Origin: Vulcanimicrobiota bacterium
Lineage (GTDB): Bacteria; Vulcanimicrobiota; Xenobia; Xenobiales; JADMJV01
Direction: 5' to 3'
DNA length: 64,000 nucleotides
NCBI GenBank assembly: GCA_023447635.1
Contig: JAEXNA010000221.1
Location: 6,188 to 70,187 of the forward strand
Made by a program: the position numbers and the translations under genes
The notes under the pieces: model-generated
Seen by the model: the letters and a program-made list of their open reading frames with translations, nothing else
What the model was told of the DNA's origin: nothing
Databases searched by the model: none
In this document: positions 17,212-26,002 of the stretch, piece by piece
Position numbering within the stretch: the stretch's first letter is position 1
Layout: each line of letters begins with the position of its first letter

Positions 17212-18201
17212 ATGAACGTCGGCTTGGTTGGCTGTGGCTATTGGGGGAAAAACCTCCTCAGGAACTTCTACGAACTGGGAAGGCTCTCGCTGATCTGCGA
17301 GCCTTCCCCCGATCACCAGACGGTGGCCCGCGCCATGGCGCCCGACATCCCGATCGTTTCCGATTTCCAGCAGGCGCTGGACTCGGATGTCGCCGCGCTG
17401 GTCATCGCGACCCCGGCGGTCACCCACTTCGACCTCGTGCGTCGCGCCCTCGAAGCGGGCAAAGACGTCATGGTCGAAAAGCCGCTCGCGGTCAACCTGG
17501 CCGACGGCCAGGCCCTGGTCCAGTTGGCCCAGCAGCACGGTCGTATCCTGATGGTGGGGCACATCATGGAATATCACCCCGCCTGCGTCAAACTCGTGCA
17601 GATGGTGCGGGAAGGCGAACTCGGCCGCCTGTGCTACGTCTATTCCAACCGGCTCAGCCTGGGCAAGGTCCGTCGCGAAGAGAATATTCTCTGGAGCTTC
17701 GCCCCCCACGACGTCGCCCTGATGAACCGCATCGTGGGCGAAATGCCGCAGTCCGTGGCCGCCTTTGGCGGCAACTACGTGCAGTCCGAAGTGGCTGACG
17801 TCACCGTCACCAACCTGAACTACCCCAGCGGCATCCGGGGGCACATTCACGTCTCCTGGCTTCACCCATTCAAGGAGCAGCGCCTGGTCGTCGTAGGCAC
17901 CGAAGGGATGGCCACCTTCAACGGGGTCAAGGACGAACTCAAGGTCTACGACCAGCGCGTCGAATGGCAAAAGGGCGAACCGGTCCCCGTCAAGGGCGAA
18001 GGCCGCCTGGTCGACTTCGTCCCCGGCGAACCGCTTCGCCTGGAATGTCAGGCCTTTCTGCAGGCGATGGAAACCCGGCAGCAACCGCTGACCGACGGAC
18101 AGAACGGCCTGCAGGTGCTGTCCGTACTCGAAGCCGCTCAGACGTCGCTGGAAAGCCGGGGCGCCGTCATCCCGGTGCCGACCCTCCAGCCGGTCAGATA
18201 A
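17212..18201 (+). CDS. Gfo/Idh/MocA family oxidoreductase
   Basis: A 329-residue NAD(P)-dependent dehydrogenase. The dinucleotide-binding GCGYWG is at 7-12, VIATPAVTH at 64-72 and the catalytic-lysine motif EKPLA at 89-93. The C-terminal half has the beta-sheet substrate domain (HIHVSWLHPFKEQRLVVVG). GAGAGGA precedes ATG 17212. Next to an epimerase gene, it likely oxidises the 3-position of a nucleotide sugar for polysaccharide synthesis, like WlbA/WbpB enzymes (inference). It converges with the chain-length-like gene and overlaps its 3' end by 8 nt. Confidence 0.9.
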   Translation: MNVGLVGCGYWGKNLLRNFYELGRLSLICEPSPDHQTVARAMAPDIPIVSDFQQALDSDVAALVIATPAVTHFDLVRRALEAGKDVMVEKPLAVNLADGQALVQLAQQHGRILMVGHIMEYHPACVKLVQMVREGELGRLCYVYSNRLSLGKVRREENILWSFAPHDVALMNRIVGEMPQSVAAFGGNYVQSEVADVTVTNLNYPSGIRGHIHVSWLHPFKEQRLVVVGTEGMATFNGVKDELKVYDQRVEWQKGEPVPVKGEGRLVDFVPGEPLRLECQAFLQAMETRQQPLTDGQNGLQVLSVLEAAQTSLESRGAVIPVPTLQPVR

Positions 18202-19909
18202 GCGGAAAAAAACCGGGGCGCTCGGTCGAGACCGCCCACAGCGCGACCTGCGCCTCGCGCAGGGCCATCAGAACCTCGGACTCCTGGGGCGTCCAGGGTT
18301 CGGGGAAGCGGCTCAAGCACAGCACGGCATCGATATTCGGCAGCACCAGGTGCAGCGGAGAATCGAAGCTAGCGTCGATCAGCACAATCTCTCTGGCGCG
18401 AACCTCGGTCAGGCGGGCCATCACCGGATGACCGACTCCCTGCTCGGGAACCGCCCCCTGGCCCGCCGGGGCAAACTGCAAGTCCGGTCCGTCGACCGAG
18501 CACAAGAACTCCTCTACCGGGCCGCCGTGCCGCATCAAGTCGGCCAGCCCCGGCAGGGTCGGGTCGGCCAACTGTCGGCTCAGATACTTTTTCCGCAGGT
18601 CCAGGTCCAGCAGGCGCACCCTGTGGCCGGAAGCGCGCAGCCCCCTGGCCAGGTGCAGCGACAACGACGCCCTCAACTCGGTCTCGTCGCTCCCCAGCAC
18701 CAACAATCGGGACGGCAGAAGGCCCATAGCGCCAACCAGCCCCTGCTGGATCTGCTCGGAAAGACGGTAGGAAGCGACACTCAGAGCCGCCTGCTTCAGC
18801 GGGCTTGGCAGCGGCAAAGCCTGGACCTCGGCCCCCTCGGACGGTGGACGGCGTCGCCGCTGACCCGGGGCGTCTCTCAGAGCCCAGAAAAGCGCCAGCA
18901 AGGCCGCTAACCATAGCGCCAGTCGTCCATACTCTGACGAAGAAGGGGGGGGCAGCACCTCGACAGCGCCGACCCGCACCAATTTGGCGTCGTGGCTCAA
19001 GCTGTCTTGCTGACGCTCGAGTTTGGCCAACTCGTCGGGAAGCCAGCGGCCGTCTAACGTTTCGGGTCCCGGATCCGTCCTCTTCCTGGCCAACTGCCGA
19101 TCGAAATCGCCCCTATTCTGGGCGACGACCTCCCGAGCGCTCTCTTCCAGACCGCGCTGCTCCTTCTTTAGCGCGGCCAGATAAGATTCGGCTTCATAGC
19201 GCTCCAAAGCGCGCAACTCGGCCGCCACATTCCGGACTAGCGCTTTCTGCTCGCGCAGAATATCGCGCTGCGAGCGGTAGACCTGGGTTAGCTTCTCTAA
19301 CTGGCGCTGCTCGGCTGCCAGCTTCCCTTCCAAACTCCGCAAGGCCGGCCCGCGAAAAAGCGCCTTGAGTCCCGGCGGTAACTTGCCGCCCTGCAGGTAT
19401 CGCTGCAGGTCAGCGATCTGGCGCTGAACTCGGACGGCCTGATGAGCCTGGTCCTCAGGGATCGCCGCCGTCGACAGCCCGGCCGCCCCCGGGCCCGCCT
19501 CGTCTGGCGCCTGAATCGCCTCCAGGGAACGGCGCAGGTAGCCGATGCGGGTCTCTAACTGCTCTCTGGCCTCGGCGGCCATCTCTCGCTGCAGCAGGTC
19601 CACGGATTTGGCCAGAGCCCCTCGAGCCTCGGCTTCGCTGGGTCCGGGAGCCTGGATCCGCACGCCCCGGGCCAGCCCGGCGGGTCGGTCGACGACGACG
19701 TCCCGCCCCACCGTCTGGGCAAAATCTTCGCGGACGGCGATCGCCTGCAGACGCAGCGGCGAAAAGGACTGCTCGGCCAACGCGCCCTGGTAAACCGCGC
19801 TGACCCGGTAACGCCCCCCGTCGGCGGGACCGTAGACATAGGGAAGGGCTAGGGCGGCCGCCGCGAAGGCGCCCGAAGCCCAGAGCCCGATCGCGCGAGA
19901 CGACGGCAC
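18194..19909 (-). CDS. polysaccharide chain-length/kinase-like fusion with degenerate P-loop
   Basis: A 571-residue protein. An N-terminal membrane helix (residues 7-27) and a second one (about 329-345) enclose a long periplasmic coiled-coil (about 105-310), the plan of Wzz/PCP proteins. A C-terminal cytoplasmic domain resembles a BY-type tyrosine kinase: LLVLGSDETELRASLSLHL stands where the P-loop should be, followed by VRLLDLDLRKKYLS and IVLIDASFDSPL. The P-loop lacks the GK[ST] residues, so ATP binding is doubtful and the domain may be a pseudokinase. It starts at GTG 19909, 5 nt after the glycosyltransferase stop. A second Wzz and a separate, intact kinase are encoded at 32-34 kb. Confidence 0.75.
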   Translation of the reverse strand: MPSSRAIGLWASGAFAAAALALPYVYGPADGGRYRVSAVYQGALAEQSFSPLRLQAIAVREDFAQTVGRDVVVDRPAGLARGVRIQAPGPSEAEARGALAKSVDLLQREMAAEAREQLETRIGYLRRSLEAIQAPDEAGPGAAGLSTAAIPEDQAHQAVRVQRQIADLQRYLQGGKLPPGLKALFRGPALRSLEGKLAAEQRQLEKLTQVYRSQRDILREQKALVRNVAAELRALERYEAESYLAALKKEQRGLEESAREVVAQNRGDFDRQLARKRTDPGPETLDGRWLPDELAKLERQQDSLSHDAKLVRVGAVEVLPPPSSSEYGRLALWLAALLALFWALRDAPGQRRRRPPSEGAEVQALPLPSPLKQAALSVASYRLSEQIQQGLVGAMGLLPSRLLVLGSDETELRASLSLHLARGLRASGHRVRLLDLDLRKKYLSRQLADPTLPGLADLMRHGGPVEEFLCSVDGPDLQFAPAGQGAVPEQGVGHPVMARLTEVRAREIVLIDASFDSPLHLVLPNIDAVLCLSRFPEPWTPQESEVLMALREAQVALWAVSTERPGFFPLI

Positions 19910-19914
19910 CGGAA

Positions 19915-21066
19915 TTAAGCGGTGATCCCCAGGGTAGAATACACCCTCATCGTGTCTTGAACGACCTTCTCGACGCTGAACTCTGCCGCCACTTTGGTGC
20001 GTCCGTTCATCCCCATAGCCATAGCTCGCTCCCGGTTTTCCACCAGGTCGGTGATCGCCTGCGCCAGGGCCCGAGCATCCCGTAGCGGCACCAGGTGGCC
20101 GTTAAAACCGTCCTCGACCACCTCGCGGCAGCCGGGGACATCGGTCGCGATCAGCGGTTTCCCCATCGCCGCCGCCTCTAACAGGCTACGCGGGGTCCCT
20201 TCGCGATACGACGGCAAAACCATGATGTCCGACAGAGCAATCACGTCATCGATCCGGTCCACGTGGCCCAGGAGGTCCACCGCGCCTTCCCTCCGCCAGC
20301 CTTCCAACGTCGCAAGGTCGACCGAAGACGGATTGCCCGGGTCGGGATCGCCCGCCACCTGAAAACAGACGTCGTGCTGGGCCTTCACCATACGGGCCGC
20401 TTCGACGAAATCATGGATCCCTTTCTCCGCGATAAGCCGCCCCACGAACAAGACCGTGGGCACTCGCCCCGCCGGGTCGTCCGGACCGCCCGGACGGGGA
20501 GAAAAGCGCTGCAGGCAAACTCCCGAACTGCGGATCAGCACCGTCTTCTCCGGACTGACCAGCCCCGCCTGGATAAAGGCATCCAGGTCGTCGGGGTTCT
20601 GGAACACCACGTGACCTCGCCGAGCCTTCAGAATATTGCGATACAGCCAGCGCACCGGCGGCCGCAGCATCCGCGTCACCAGACGCTGTCCCAGAAAGAT
20701 GTGGCCCAGTCCGGTGACCGCGTTCACCACCGACTTCACCCCGGCAAGCTTAGCCGCGATGGTCCCGTACAGAACGCACTTGATAGTGAAATGATGAACC
20801 GCCCTCGGCCCCATCGCCCAGTACAGACGAACCAATTCCCAAAGGGCAAAAAGTTCAAAAACGGGGTTAACACTCCGGCGTTCCAGCCGAAGAAGAGCGT
20901 GATGCTCGAACCCTTCCGCCCGCAGGCGGTCGACGTAGGTGTCGTAAGGCGAAACCAGGGTGACGTCGAACCCTTCATCCCGCAGCCGCCGGGCTAGCGG
21001 CAGACGAAAATTGTACAGATACCAGCCAGTATTGGCTACTAACAGAATCTTAGCAGATCCCACCAT
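19915..21066 (-). CDS. glycosyltransferase family 4 (PglA/WbpX-like)
   Basis: A 383-residue GT-B enzyme. The N-terminal domain opens KILLVANTGWYLYNFRLPLA, a start shared with PglA-type N-acetylgalactosaminyltransferases. The C-terminal domain has TVLFVGRLIAEKGIHDFVEAAR and the EX7E-like PSYREGTPRSLLEAAAMGKPLIATDVPGCREVV (in pieces). It is a cytoplasmic or membrane-associated enzyme that adds a sugar to an undecaprenyl-linked intermediate. ATG at 21066. It is upstream of, and likely cotranscribed with, the chain-length-like gene. The 188 bp to the divergent lipoprotein gene should hold both promoters. Confidence 0.9.
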   Translation of the reverse strand: MVGSAKILLVANTGWYLYNFRLPLARRLRDEGFDVTLVSPYDTYVDRLRAEGFEHHALLRLERRSVNPVFELFALWELVRLYWAMGPRAVHHFTIKCVLYGTIAAKLAGVKSVVNAVTGLGHIFLGQRLVTRMLRPPVRWLYRNILKARRGHVVFQNPDDLDAFIQAGLVSPEKTVLIRSSGVCLQRFSPRPGGPDDPAGRVPTVLFVGRLIAEKGIHDFVEAARMVKAQHDVCFQVAGDPDPGNPSSVDLATLEGWRREGAVDLLGHVDRIDDVIALSDIMVLPSYREGTPRSLLEAAAMGKPLIATDVPGCREVVEDGFNGHLVPLRDARALAQAITDLVENRERAMAMGMNGRTKVAAEFSVEKVVQDTMRVYSTLGITA

Positions 21067-21253
21067 GGCGCCCCCTCTTTGCGCGTAGATTCCCGAACAC
21101 AGGGGCTCGCCTTCCTTTCACTGTAGGAATAGCCTTCGCTACGGTCCATATTCCGTGGACTCGCTGATTCTGGAGCGGAATAGTCTTTCTCAGGGACATA
21201 CTTTGGGATTGAAAGGCAGGAGTCGGGTATACCATCCGAAACATCGTTGCCTG

Positions 21254-23923
21254 ATGCGAAACTACCAGAACCAAGCACGCAGATTACTCTGCCTCTTGGC
21301 TCTCCTTTTCCTTATTGGGGGATGCGGGGACAGCCAGAACTATGTTTTCACCGGGACGGTCATCGAGCCGCCCCCTACTCCGGGCACCATCCGTGTTAGC
21401 CTGGACGTAGCCGACGTCAACGCGCAGATCGTCCCCGAAGCGAATAGCTTCGACGTGACCCTGTACGCGGCCGACCTGACCGAAGTTGCCGGGGTCGACG
21501 ACAGCACCCAGCGCACTTACGACTTCACCAACCTGGCTGCGGGCAGCTACCTGATCCGGGTCGAAGCGTTCGACGCGGCGGATAGCCGGGTCGGCTACTT
21601 CGACCGGGTCGTGTTCTTCGACGGCACCAGCCAGACGCTGGTCTTCGACACCCTGCGCTACAGCACGGCGACACCTCCCGCCCCGGCCTTCCCTACCGCG
21701 ACCACGCCGGACTTTCTGGCCTTCGCGTCCATCCCGGCCGAACTGGGCAGCGGACAGAACTTCAGCCTGACCGTACTCGCCTTCAACGCGGACGGCAGTC
21801 GCGATACCGCCGCCACCGGAACGGTGACCCTGAGCGCTCTGGCCGGCACCTTCCAGTCGGCGCCGGCCTCCGTGGCCCTGAGCAACGGCAGCGCCACCTT
21901 CAGCAATCTGGCGCTGGCCATCACGCCCGGCCAGACCTTCGTGCAGTTCCGCGCCAGCGCCACGGGCTTTGACGCGGCAGACACTCCAGCCATCGATTTC
22001 ACCAACATTCCCGTGCCCAGTGTGGCCGTGGTCTCGACCCCTAACGCCCCCGTGGTCGGTCAACCGTTCACCATCCAGGTAGAACTGCTCGACGCCGATG
22101 GCGACCGGGTCGTCACTGCCACCGACAACGTGACCATCGCCGTAGCCAGCGCTCCGGCGGGCGGCACTCTCAGCGGCACCGCTACCGTGGCGGCCGTGAA
22201 CGGCCTGGCCACCTTCAGCAATCTCAGCGTGAACACCGCCGGCGCCTACACCTTCACCGTCAGCGCCCCCGGCTACGCGGCCATCACCACGGCTCCCGTC
22301 AACGTGGTGGTCAACCCTAACGTGCTGGGCTTCATCGCCCCTCCGAACAACGTGGTGGTAGCCACCCCGTTCTCCATCCAGGTCGAAGCTTTGAACGGCG
22401 CCGACCGCTCGACCGCCGTCGTGCCGGTCACCGTCGCCATCGCCTCCGGCCCCGCCGGTGCCACCCTGGGCGGCACCACCACGGTCAACACCGTGGACGG
22501 CCTGGCTACCTTCAGCAACCTGACGGTAAGCGCGGCGGGCACCTATACCTTGGCGGCCTCGTCCCCGACCTTCGATGGCGCCACCTCGCCCTCGTTCGTG
22601 GTCACCGCAACTCCGATTCCGCGCCTCGAGTTTGGCACGGCTCCGACCAACCTGTACAACGAAGACAACTTCACCCTCACCGTGAACGTTCTCGAGGGCA
22701 ACGGAACTCCGGAAACCGACCCGGTCAGCGTCACTCTCGCTCTCTACAGCGGCCCGCAGGGCGGAACCCTATCCGGCACGACCACCGTAGTCAGCACGGG
22801 TGGCGTCGCCACCTTCAGCAACCTGCAGGTGAGTGAGCCGGGCAACTACGTTTTCAGCGCCGCCGCGACGTCGTACCAGACCGTCACCTCGACCTCTCTG
22901 ACCTTCCAGGAAAACTTCAACATCGTGGTCGGACATCTCAGCGCCGACCCGCTGTTCTCGAACCCTGCCCTGGGAATCTTCCGTCTCAGCCAACTGGCCA
23001 TGGGCGCCAACGACGTCGTTCCTGCAGCCCAGTTCGGCCCAGTCGGCAATACGGCCGGCGCTTACGACCTGGAAATCAACGCTGACGGCAGCCTGATCTG
23101 GGTCACCGCCAACGAAAGCGACACCATCGAACTGTACGCCAACGTCGCTTCGGGCGGTATCACCGCCGCGATCAAAACCCTGACCACTGGCGCCGACCGC
23201 CTCTTCTATACCACCGCCTACAACGCCACCGACGACCTGCTGGTCGCTGACGTTTACGATGTCAATATGGCAACCACCGACATCGTCATCTATGACGACG
23301 CCACGGCCACCGCCACCGTCAACCCCACCGGGACTCTTCTTGGGCTCGGCGACTTTGACGACAATGATGGCGACGAATACGACGCCTACGTCTATGGAAT
23401 CGACTTTGACGAAACCCGTGGCTACCTGTACGTAGCCCAGGCGCACCTCAATATCGACTTCGATCCGGAAGCGATCCGCCTTCTCCGCTTCAACGTGGCC
23501 GATCTTCCTACCGGCGGCGCTTCGGTGGCCTATCAGACGCTGAACCCTGTGCAGATCGACCTGACGACTTCGACGCCGTTCGTTCGCAACATCGACTATG
23601 TGCCCAGCCAGGACCGCCTCTACCTGACTGGGGAAGGTGGACTGCAGTTCCTCGATAGCGTCTCGACGCTGACCACCACGGGAACCACGACGACGCTCAA
23701 TTCTACCACCGTCCCTATGGTCAACACCTGGGACGTCGCCTACGATGTCCTTCATGACCGCCTGTACGTGACCGACTTTGGTCAAAACCGCGTGCTGCTC
23801 TTCGAAGGGTCGTCCACCTGGACGGCAGCGACCACCACGGCAGAACCGGTGAGAACCCTCGGCAACCCCACCTCGACTCTGACGGAGATGATCCAGCCCT
23901 CGGGCATCGTGATCTTCCCGTAG
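21254..23923 (+). CDS. large lipoprotein with Ig-like repeats and a C-terminal beta-propeller-like domain
   Basis: An 889-residue lipoprotein. ATG at 21254 gives a short signal peptide with lipobox LIGGC (C24); the longer open frame to 21155 puts this signal internally and is rejected. After an N-terminal beta domain come about four Ig-like repeats of roughly 95-100 residues, each with GTLSGTTTV-like strands and a near-identical ATFSNLxVxxxGxYxF phrase. The last 300 residues (NIVVGHLSADPLF onward) contain repeated blade-like units such as RGYLYVAQAHL, DRLYLTGEGG and DRLYVTDFGQNRVLLF, suggesting a propeller. It is probably outer-membrane-anchored and surface exposed. A strong hairpin terminator follows. 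Confidence 0.85.
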   Translation: MRNYQNQARRLLCLLALLFLIGGCGDSQNYVFTGTVIEPPPTPGTIRVSLDVADVNAQIVPEANSFDVTLYAADLTEVAGVDDSTQRTYDFTNLAAGSYLIRVEAFDAADSRVGYFDRVVFFDGTSQTLVFDTLRYSTATPPAPAFPTATTPDFLAFASIPAELGSGQNFSLTVLAFNADGSRDTAATGTVTLSALAGTFQSAPASVALSNGSATFSNLALAITPGQTFVQFRASATGFDAADTPAIDFTNIPVPSVAVVSTPNAPVVGQPFTIQVELLDADGDRVVTATDNVTIAVASAPAGGTLSGTATVAAVNGLATFSNLSVNTAGAYTFTVSAPGYAAITTAPVNVVVNPNVLGFIAPPNNVVVATPFSIQVEALNGADRSTAVVPVTVAIASGPAGATLGGTTTVNTVDGLATFSNLTVSAAGTYTLAASSPTFDGATSPSFVVTATPIPRLEFGTAPTNLYNEDNFTLTVNVLEGNGTPETDPVSVTLALYSGPQGGTLSGTTTVVSTGGVATFSNLQVSEPGNYVFSAAATSYQTVTSTSLTFQENFNIVVGHLSADPLFSNPALGIFRLSQLAMGANDVVPAAQFGPVGNTAGAYDLEINADGSLIWVTANESDTIELYANVASGGITAAIKTLTTGADRLFYTTAYNATDDLLVADVYDVNMATTDIVIYDDATATATVNPTGTLLGLGDFDDNDGDEYDAYVYGIDFDETRGYLYVAQAHLNIDFDPEAIRLLRFNVADLPTGGASVAYQTLNPVQIDLTTSTPFVRNIDYVPSQDRLYLTGEGGLQFLDSVSTLTTTGTTTTLNSTTVPMVNTWDVAYDVLHDRLYVTDFGQNRVLLFEGSSTWTAATTTAEPVRTLGNPTSTLTEMIQPSGIVIFP

Positions 23924-23939
23924 TCGTTTCAACCTGACC

Positions 23940-23973
23940 GAAGCAGCCTGATCCGCCAGGGTCAGGCTGCTTC
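23940..23973 (+). terminator. hairpin terminator after the Ig-like lipoprotein gene
   Basis: A 12-bp perfect stem (GAAGCAGCCTGA and its complement) with a 10-nt loop, 16 bp past the stop. The T-run that follows is short (ATTT). It separates the lipoprotein gene from the glycosyltransferase and lasso cluster genes that begin at 23985. Confidence 0.65.
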
Positions 23974-23984
23974 ATTTCCGGAAT

Positions 23985-24836
23985 ATGAGTCTCGTCTCCG
24001 TCCTCATACCTTGCTACGGCCACCAGTCCACCCTGCCGCGGGCGCTGTTCTCGTTGGTCTTGCAAGACTTTGCCCAGTGGGAAGCCATTGTGGTCGACGA
24101 CGGGTCCGAGCCCCCTATCGATCGGGAACGGCTCCCCTCCGACCCCCGAATCCGCCTGCTACGTCTGCCCACCAATCAAGGGCGGGGCAAAGCCAGTCAG
24201 GTCGCTCTGCAAGCCTCGGTGGGGCGCTACGTAGCCTTTCTCGACGCCGACGACTGGTATCTGCCGGACAAACTTTCTCGGCAGGTGGCCTTTCTGGATT
24301 CCAACCCCGACGTCGACTGCGTTGCCGGAACCCTCGGCTGTGTCTCCCGAGACGGCGGGGACCTTCGCGAAATGCTCGGCCCCCGCCCCGGGATCCATCA
24401 CCACACTCCGACCGGGTCCATCAGGCTTCCCTTCGCCGCCTGCCTGGTCCGCGGAAAAAGAGCTCGACAGGTGGGATTCGACCCCGCCTTCCGGCGGGGC
24501 CAGGACCGCGACTTCCTTCACCGCCTGCTGGTCGGTCGCTCTTACGCCGTCGTACCCGGGATAGAATATGTCTATCACACCGGGGTCAGCTTTGCCCTCA
24601 GTTCCGTCCAGGAAGGGCTGCGTTATCGACTGCAGTTTTATCGGCGCCACCTGCGGAACAACCCGGGCTGGGCCTTGCTCCAGATCGGGGCCACCGTGGC
24701 TCGGCTGGTCCTCTATCCTATCTTCCATCGGCTCGGACGGTGGCAAGGTCACGTCGAAAGAAACCTTCGCCCCGCGCCTACCGAGGTCCAACAGCAATAC
24801 CGGGCAGCCCTGGCGGCCCTAGAGCGGCACTTGTGA
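23985..24836 (+). CDS. glycosyltransferase family 2
   Basis: A 283-residue GT-A enzyme. VSVLIPCYGHQSTLPRAL and EAIVVDDGSEPP form the nucleotide-binding start; FLDADDWYLPDKL is the metal-binding DxD region (residues 86-98); GQDRDFLHRLL is the acceptor-site acidic motif. A C-terminal hydrophobic stretch may associate it with the membrane. Its stop overlaps the start of the nucleotidyltransferase gene by one base (TGATG), so the two are coupled. Such a transferase next to lasso genes could either glycosylate the peptide or belong to the polysaccharide locus; the sequence does not decide. Confidence 0.9.
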   Translation: MSLVSVLIPCYGHQSTLPRALFSLVLQDFAQWEAIVVDDGSEPPIDRERLPSDPRIRLLRLPTNQGRGKASQVALQASVGRYVAFLDADDWYLPDKLSRQVAFLDSNPDVDCVAGTLGCVSRDGGDLREMLGPRPGIHHHTPTGSIRLPFAACLVRGKRARQVGFDPAFRRGQDRDFLHRLLVGRSYAVVPGIEYVYHTGVSFALSSVQEGLRYRLQFYRRHLRNNPGWALLQIGATVARLVLYPIFHRLGRWQGHVERNLRPAPTEVQQQYRAALAALERHL

Positions 24837-26002
24837 TGCAGCCCGACCTGCCCTCCCTCGAGCGCCCCATCCTGGAACTCACCGGCCTGGAAGAAGACTC
24901 TCTTCACCTTCCCGAAGCCGTTTCCCAGCAAGGGTTGCTGCTACTCTGGTTACAAGGCACAGGCTTCCCGAGCTGGCCACTGCCGGCAGGGGCCCGCCAA
25001 GCAGCCCTGCTCCAACTGGCCACCTCAATGAAGCTTCAGCGGACCCTCGAGGACGTGGCCAATGTCTTGAACAGCTCCGCTATTCCGTTCTTGTGCTATA
25101 AGGGCCCGGCGCTTTCCCAGGCTGCCTACGGGTCGGCCCACCTGCGCCCCTCGGGCGACCTCGACCTGTGGCTTGATCGTCGCGATATAGCGAGGGCTAT
25201 CGGGGCGCTCGAAAGGCTGGACTTTTGGCCTCGTCGTCCTCATCCGCCCCTCGAGGTCCATCTGCGCTTCGCTTATGAGTACGCTTTGGAACAGGCGGAA
25301 ACCGGCGTCGTGCTCGAGCTTCACTGGCAAGTTCTGCCTCATCGCTACGGCGGCTCTGCGTCCTACTCCGCGGCTCTGGCCCGCGCCCACACCGTGCAAC
25401 TCGAAGGCCAGCTCCTTCCCACCCTGTCGCTCGAGGACTCCCTCGTCATTCTGGCTGCTCACGGGGCGAAACATCTTTGGTACCGCCTGCTCTGGCTCTA
25501 CGACCTGGCCGGTCTCCTCCAGGGGGCAAAGCCGGACTGGTCCCTGGTAGCCCAAATCGCCCGGAGAAGTGGGAACCACACCCGGGTCAGCGTGGCACTT
25601 CTTCTGCTGCAGCGTATCTTCGAAAAGCCCCTTCCCCTAGAATGGCGAGTGAGCTGGAAGGCTCGGCGGCTAGCGGCTCTTCTTCTGCGGCTCAGATTTC
25701 TGCCCCAGAGTCAGCTCCTCGCTTATCTCATCTTGCTCGGGCTCGAAGACGGAATAGGGGGAAGCCTGCGCTCGCTCCTTAGCCTGGCGCTGCATCCCAG
25801 TATCGCTGACATCAGCTATCCTCAGCGACCTCTGCGGCCCCACGCTCTCTACTATGCCACTCGCCCCTGGCGATATCTGATGTCGCGGCTAAAACGCCGT
25901 CCCGAAGGGTCAGAACCTGGTCGACCCGCTCCAGCCAGCCCGCCTGATGGCTCACCACCAGAACGATCATCTGACCGCGGTACGCCTCCAACGCCTGCAT
26001 GA
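24836..26002 (+). CDS. nucleotidyltransferase family protein (lasso cluster N type)
   Basis: A 388-residue paralogue of the protein at 9105-10259. IPFLCYKGPALSQAAYG followed by SGDLDLWLDRRD matches the KG-x-x-L and DxD-type motifs of the family, and LAAHGAKHLWYRLLWLYDLAGLL is the helical segment seen after it. ATG at 24836 overlaps the glycosyltransferase stop. In paeninodin-type lasso clusters this gene accompanies A, K, B1, C, B2 and D genes, all of which follow here. Its 3' end runs 191 nt into the convergent ABC exporter gene. The last 35 or so residues are Pro/Ser/Arg-rich and read like antisense of that gene, so the functional domain ends earlier. Confidence 0.85.
   Translation: MQPDLPSLERPILELTGLEEDSLHLPEAVSQQGLLLLWLQGTGFPSWPLPAGARQAALLQLATSMKLQRTLEDVANVLNSSAIPFLCYKGPALSQAAYGSAHLRPSGDLDLWLDRRDIARAIGALERLDFWPRRPHPPLEVHLRFAYEYALEQAETGVVLELHWQVLPHRYGGSASYSAALARAHTVQLEGQLLPTLSLEDSLVILAAHGAKHLWYRLLWLYDLAGLLQGAKPDWSLVAQIARRSGNHTRVSVALLLLQRIFEKPLPLEWRVSWKARRLAALLLRLRFLPQSQLLAYLILLGLEDGIGGSLRSLLSLALHPSIADISYPQRPLRPHALYYATRPWRYLMSRLKRRPEGSEPGRPAPASPPDGSPPERSSDRGTPPTPA

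Noticed and set aside
22769..23932. Long minus-strand open frame opposite the Ig-like lipoprotein
   Set aside because: Low-complexity Gly/Val/Asp content and no domain; a shadow of the repeat-rich gene.
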